Positions 60,153 through 64,000 of a DNA stretch of 64,000 nucleotides are shown here, piece by piece. The first letter of the stretch is position 1. Every line of letters starts with the position of its first letter. The stretch lies in contig CAVPTW010000027.1 of assembly GCA_963708735.1 (NCBI GenBank), forward strand, positions 36,802-100,801, written 5' to 3'. The notes under the pieces were generated by a model. The model searched no databases. It was given only the letters and a program-made list of their open reading frames with translations, and was not told the origin of the DNA. This stretch comes from JAGPUQ01 sp963708735. Lineage in GTDB: Bacteria > Pseudomonadota > Gammaproteobacteria > Pseudomonadales > Porticoccaceae. The position numbers were made by a program, and so were the translations under genes.

Positions 60153-62153
60153 GTGATGTGTTCTGACTGGGCATGGGTCGGAGTGCAGGCAGCCCCAGTG
60201 GCGTGGCTGCTGCTCGGCCTGCTCGGGCTGCTGCGGGTGAACAGCCTGCGTTTTGTGGCCCATGGACTGTTTCCGGCAGGCGCTGTGGTCGGCGCGATGC
60301 TGGCGGTGTGCGCCTGGCAGGCGCTCGGCGCGGGAAGCTGCGCCACGGTGCTGCCGCTGGGTCTGCCCGACCTGCCCATGCACCTGCGGCTGGATGCGCT
60401 GTCGGCGTTCTTTCTGCTGTTGCTGGGCGGCGTGGCGGCGGCGGTGTCGATCTTCTCCGCCGGTTACTTTCGCTCCGGCGAGGGCACCGCACCGGGTCTG
60501 CTGGCGCTGCAATACCACCTGTTTCTCGCGGCCATGGCCTGGGTGCTGCTGGCCGACGATGCCTACGCGTTCATGGTGGCCTGGGAAGTGATGGCGCTGG
60601 CGTCGTTTTTCCTGGTCACCTCACAGCATCGGGTGCCGGAGGTGCGCCGGGCCGGGTTTCTGTATCTGTTGATCGCCCATCTGGGCGCGATCGGCCTGCT
60701 GTTGTGTTTCGGCGTCCTGCAGGGTGGCAGCTGGCAGTTCACCTTCGATGCGATGCGCGCGGCGCACCTCACCCCCGGTTGGGCTAGTGTCGCCTTCGGC
60801 CTGGCGCTGTTCGGTTTCGGTGCCAAGGCGGGTCTGGTACCGCTGCACGCCTGGCTGCCGGAAGCCCATCCGGCGGCGCCCTCGCCGGTGTCGGCGCTGA
60901 TGAGTGGCGTGATGCTCAAGACGGCGGTCTACGGCCTGCTGCGGGTCAGTTTCGACCTGCTCGGTACGCCGCAGTGGGGTTGGGGCGCGACACTGCTGGG
61001 AGTGGGGCTGTTCAGCGCGCTGTTCGGGGTGATGTTCGCCGCCGTGCAGACCGACATGAAACGCCTGCTGGCCTACTCGTCGATCGAAAACATCGGTGTG
61101 ATCTTCGCTGGTATCGGCCTGGCCATGCTGTTCCAGGGCACTGGGCTGCACGCGTTCGCCGCACTGGCGCTGGCGGCGGCGCTGTTTCACTGCCTCAACC
61201 ACGCGCTGTTCAAGTCGCTGCTGTTCCTCGCGACCGGCTCGGTGCTGCACGCCACCCGGCAGCGCAGTCTCGGCAAGCTCGGTGGGTTGATTCGACGCAT
61301 GCCCTGGGTAGCCTGGACGACGCTGGTCGCGTCGCTCGCCATCGCCGGTCTGCCGCCGCTGAACGGCTTCGTCTCCGAGTGGCTGCTGTTGCAGGCATTC
61401 CTGGAGTCGCCGCAATTGCCGCTGCCGTTCGTCAACATGCTGGTGCCGGTCGGCGCCGCGCTGCTGGTGCTCGCCTCGGCGCTGGCGGGCTACGTGATGG
61501 TGAAGTTTTACGGAGTGATTTTTCTGGGCCGCATGCGCGAGCCGCAGCTCGAACACGCGCACGACGCCGGATGGTTCGAGCGCGCCGCCCTGGTGGCGCT
61601 GGCGCTCACCTGCGCCGGACTGGGTTTGCTGCCGAGTCTGCTGCTGGTACATCTCAACGCGACCATCGGCCTGCTGGTCGGGCCGACCGCCACGGCCTGG
61701 GGCGAGCCTGGCTGGCTGCGCGCCGGCACGGTCAGTCAAGCCAGTTTCAGCCCGTTGCTGTTTGCGGTCGGCATCGCGGCGGTGATGCTGGGAAGTTTTC
61801 TGGCAATTCGGCGCGTCTACCATGGCCGGGTTACGCGCGGCCCGGTGTGGGACTGCGGGTACCCCTGGCAGGATGCACGCATGCAGGATACGGCCGAAGG
61901 CTTCGGGCAGCCGATCCGGCAGATATTCGAGCCGTTTTTTCGCATGGAGCGGCACCTACCCTCGCCATTCGATGATGCACCGCGCTACCAGGTGACGGTG
62001 GAAGACCGCTTCTGGTACCTGTTCTACCAGCCGGTGGTGCGCTGGGTGGATGCGGGGGCGCGAATGGTCGGCAAGCTCCAGCGGGGGCGCATTGCCATCT
62101 ACCTGCTGTACGGATTCGCCACCCTGGTGGCGCTGCTGGTGGTGGTGCTGTGA
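60153..62153 (+). CDS. hyfB: HyfB-like proton-translocating subunit
   Basis: 666 residues, close to E. coli HyfB (672). Over 14 membrane helices, with the antiporter/ND5-like core (FGAKAGLVPLHAWLPEAHP, AAVQTDMKRLLAYSSIENIG, HCLNHALFKSLLFLATGSV). The start is GTG or the ATG one codon later. Its stop overlaps hyfC (GTGA). It is a subunit of hydrogenase-4 or of a related complex without a NiFe site; the catalytic genes are beyond the window. Confidence 0.92.
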   Translation: MMCSDWAWVGVQAAPVAWLLLGLLGLLRVNSLRFVAHGLFPAGAVVGAMLAVCAWQALGAGSCATVLPLGLPDLPMHLRLDALSAFFLLLLGGVAAAVSIFSAGYFRSGEGTAPGLLALQYHLFLAAMAWVLLADDAYAFMVAWEVMALASFFLVTSQHRVPEVRRAGFLYLLIAHLGAIGLLLCFGVLQGGSWQFTFDAMRAAHLTPGWASVAFGLALFGFGAKAGLVPLHAWLPEAHPAAPSPVSALMSGVMLKTAVYGLLRVSFDLLGTPQWGWGATLLGVGLFSALFGVMFAAVQTDMKRLLAYSSIENIGVIFAGIGLAMLFQGTGLHAFAALALAAALFHCLNHALFKSLLFLATGSVLHATRQRSLGKLGGLIRRMPWVAWTTLVASLAIAGLPPLNGFVSEWLLLQAFLESPQLPLPFVNMLVPVGAALLVLASALAGYVMVKFYGVIFLGRMREPQLEHAHDAGWFERAALVALALTCAGLGLLPSLLLVHLNATIGLLVGPTATAWGEPGWLRAGTVSQASFSPLLFAVGIAAVMLGSFLAIRRVYHGRVTRGPVWDCGYPWQDARMQDTAEGFGQPIRQIFEPFFRMERHLPSPFDDAPRYQVTVEDRFWYLFYQPVVRWVDAGARMVGKLQRGRIAIYLLYGFATLVALLVVVL

Positions 62154-63109
62154 CGCTGTCGACGCTGCTGACGCAAGCCGCCGCTGTGGCCGCCGCCGCC
62201 GGACTCGCCCCCCTGCTGCTGGGCTGGGTCAATCAGTGCCGCGCCTGGCTGCAGAACCGCACTGCCCCGCCGTTGCTGCTGCCGTACCGCACGCTGCGCA
62301 AGCTGCTGCACAAGGATGCTGTGCTGGCGGAGTCGGCCTCGTCCCTGTTTCGTGCCGTGCCCTACGTGGTATTCGGCTGCATGCTGGTCGCCGCCGGCAT
62401 CATCCCCTCGCTGAGCACCGACCTGCCGGCGGGCCGTGCCGCCGATACCATCGCCCTGGTCGGCCTGTTCGCCGCCGCGCGCATGTTCATCGCGCTGGGT
62501 GCCATGGATGTCGGCACCGCCTTTGGCTCGCTCGGCGCGCGGCGCGAGATGCTGATCGGCTTTCTGGCCGAACCCGCGCTGCTGATGGTGCTGTTCAATC
62601 TGGCGCTGATTGGCGGCAGCACGGCAGTGCCGGTGATCGCCGACCGCTTGCTCGCGCAGGGGATGGCGATCAACCCCAGCCTCGCCTTCGCGGCGCTGGC
62701 CTTCGTCCTGGTGCTGCTGGCGGAAAACGCTCGTCTGCCGGTCGACAACCCGACCACACACCTCGAGCTGACCATGATTCACGAAGCGATGGTGCTCGAA
62801 TATTCGGCCCGCCACCTGGCGCTGATCGAATGGGCGTCGGCGCTCAAGCTGTTCAACTACGCCTGCCTGGGCTTTGCCTTTTTTCTGCCGGTGGGTCTGG
62901 CCGGGCGGGACGCGGGTGCGCTGGACCTGCTGCTGGCAACGGTCGCGCTGGTACTCAAGCTGATACTGGCCGGCGCGGCACTGGCGCTGTTCGAGACCCT
63001 GAGTGCCAAGCTGCGGGTGTTCCGGGCGCCGGAGTTCCTCGCCATGGCCTTCATGCTGGCGGTACTGGGTTTGCTGACCCGGCTGCTGTTCTCCGGGGGT
63101 GTGGCGTGA
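62150..63109 (+). CDS. hyfC: HyfC-like NuoH-family subunit
   Basis: 319 residues, multiple membrane helices. The NuoH/HycD signature AENARLPVDNPTTHLELTMI and HEAMVLEYSA are intact. GTG start inside the hyfB stop. It is the membrane subunit next to the ubiquinone- or hydrogenase-facing module. Confidence 0.93.
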   Translation: MTLSTLLTQAAAVAAAAGLAPLLLGWVNQCRAWLQNRTAPPLLLPYRTLRKLLHKDAVLAESASSLFRAVPYVVFGCMLVAAGIIPSLSTDLPAGRAADTIALVGLFAAARMFIALGAMDVGTAFGSLGARREMLIGFLAEPALLMVLFNLALIGGSTAVPVIADRLLAQGMAINPSLAFAALAFVLVLLAENARLPVDNPTTHLELTMIHEAMVLEYSARHLALIEWASALKLFNYACLGFAFFLPVGLAGRDAGALDLLLATVALVLKLILAGAALALFETLSAKLRVFRAPEFLAMAFMLAVLGLLTRLLFSGGVA

Positions 63110-63765
63110 ATAGCGCGCTCGCCATGCAGTGGGTCGAACTGCTCGCCTCGCTGCTGCTGCTGCTGTCCTTCGCCATGCTGGCGCAGCGGCGCATCGCCTC
63201 GCTGGTCAATCTGTTCGCCTTGCAGGGGGCGGTGCTCGCCGCTTCGACGGTGGCGGTGGCGGCCAGTGGCCTCCATCACCTCTACTACTCGGCCGCCCTC
63301 ACGCTGGTACTCAAGGTGTTCCTGCTGCCCTATTTCCTGCGCCGCCTGATCGTGCGCCTTGGCCTGCAGTGGGACACCGAATCGGTGGTCGCCATCCCGC
63401 TGCAGATGCTGGCCGGTCTGGGGCTCGTGATCTTCGCCTTCGGGCTCGCCCAGCCGATCTCTCAGTTCGGACACGAGATAACCCGCGAGACGCTCGGTAT
63501 CGCCATCGCCATGGTGCTGCTGTCGCTGCTGATGATGATCGGCCGGCGCAAGGCGGTATCGCAGGTGATGGGCTTTCTGGCACTCGAAAACGGTCTCGTA
63601 TTTGCCGCGACCACGGCGACGCAGGGCATGCCGATGGTGGTCGAGTTCGGGATCGCCCTCGACGTGCTGGTCGGTGCGGTGATTCTGGGCGTGTTCTTTT
63701 TTCAGATCCGGGAGCAGTTCGACAGCCTGGAGCTGCGCCACCTCGAAATGCTGAAGGAGGATTGA
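63106..63765 (+). CDS. hyfE: HyfE-like membrane subunit
   Basis: 219 residues from a GTG overlapping the hyfC stop; the frame is open upstream without homology. Hydrophobic, with the HyfE/NuoK-like stretch LALENGLVFAATTATQGMP near 158 and a charged end (QIREQFDSLELRHLEMLKED). Standard length. Confidence 0.92.
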   Translation: MNSALAMQWVELLASLLLLLSFAMLAQRRIASLVNLFALQGAVLAASTVAVAASGLHHLYYSAALTLVLKVFLLPYFLRRLIVRLGLQWDTESVVAIPLQMLAGLGLVIFAFGLAQPISQFGHEITRETLGIAIAMVLLSLLMMIGRRKAVSQVMGFLALENGLVFAATTATQGMPMVVEFGIALDVLVGAVILGVFFFQIREQFDSLELRHLEMLKED

Positions 63766-63783
63766 GCCGGTGACGGAGGGGTC

Positions 63784-64000
63784 GTGGAACTGATCGCGCT
63801 GCTCGGCCTGCCGCTGCTGGGCGGAGCTGCGCTGGCCGTGTGGGGCGCGAGTGCCCGCGCGGCGGAACTCAACGCTTTGTTCAGTTTTGCCACTTTCATG
63901 GCCAGCTGTGCGCTCACCGTGCGGGTGATCCTGGGCGGGCCGCTGTTGATCGGTGGTGAACAATTTTTCATCGACGCCTTCAACGTGTTTCTGGTTGCCC
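63784..64000 (+). CDS. hyfF: HyfF-like membrane subunit (5' end)
   Basis: A GTG start after GGAGG gives 72 codons with no stop before the window edge. The fragment is hydrophobic (LIALLGLPLLGGAALAVWG) and reaches QFFIDAFNVFLVA, a stretch seen at the start of HyfF. Partial at the right edge. Confidence 0.85.
   Translation, partial: MELIALLGLPLLGGAALAVWGASARAAELNALFSFATFMASCALTVRVILGGPLLIGGEQFFIDAFNVFLVA

Noticed and set aside
60621..61955. Long minus-strand frame rich in Gln, Arg and His over hyfB
   Set aside because: Antisense shadow of a hydrophobic membrane protein (Leu/Ala codons read backwards); no similarity.

Overview
The window looks like chromosome of a GC-rich gammaproteobacterium. 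The evidence is a Pseudomonas/Xanthomonas-style polar flagellar and chemotaxis cluster (fliF..fliR-flhBAF-fleN-fliA-cheYZAB-motCD-cheW), an rrn operon with tRNA-Ile(GAT) and tRNA-Ala(TGC) in the spacer, and the def-fmt-rsmB and LysM-dprA neighbourhoods. I cannot fix genus or order from sequence alone.

Region 1 (1-26.7 kb) holds motility genes. It starts inside fliF and runs through fliG-H-I-J-K, an Aer-like PAS chemoreceptor, fliL-M-N-O-P-Q-R, flhB, flhA, flhF, fleN/flhG, fliA, cheY, cheZ, cheA, cheB, motC, motD and cheW. A divergent pair follows on the minus strand: a second FliK-like protein and a stand-alone FlhB C-terminal homologue. The promoters I can read fit the known hierarchy. GG-N10-GC sigma-54 sites lie before fliL and flhA. 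Sigma-28 (FliA) sites lie before cheW, the second fliK and the second chemoreceptor. fliK is split by a one-base frame change at a run of seven C and also contains a perfect 24-bp-arm palindrome.

Region 2 (26.8-35.2 kb) holds a membrane-anchored pentapeptide-repeat protein, a possible small mobile-element remnant, a chemoreceptor with its own sigma-28 promoter, then rsmB, fmt and def (minus strand), and divergently a LysM protein and dprA. Region 3 (35.2-40.9 kb) is a complete rrn operon with two promoters, boxA sites and a strong terminator. An MFS transporter follows.

Region 4 (42.3-47.5 kb, minus) is a tightly overlapping four-gene operon: two-TM potassium-channel-like protein, DUF1003 membrane protein, MprF and an AcvB/VirJ-type lipoprotein hydrolase. 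It combines making, flipping and probably breaking down aminoacyl-phosphatidylglycerol with two uncharacterised membrane proteins.

Region 5 (47.7-60.1 kb) is an accessory oxidative and lipid-metabolism region. It has three luciferase-like flavin monooxygenases, a dehydrogenase truncated at its domain boundary, a GFA-fold protein with a damaged Cys pair, a Baeyer-Villiger monooxygenase, a bifunctional glutathionylspermidine synthetase/amidase, a small cytochrome-tail-like exported ORF with no normal start codon, a polytopic patatin and a ribbon-helix-helix protein. Region 6 (60.1-64.0 kb) opens a hydrogenase-4-like membrane module (hyfB-C-E-F) that runs off the right edge.
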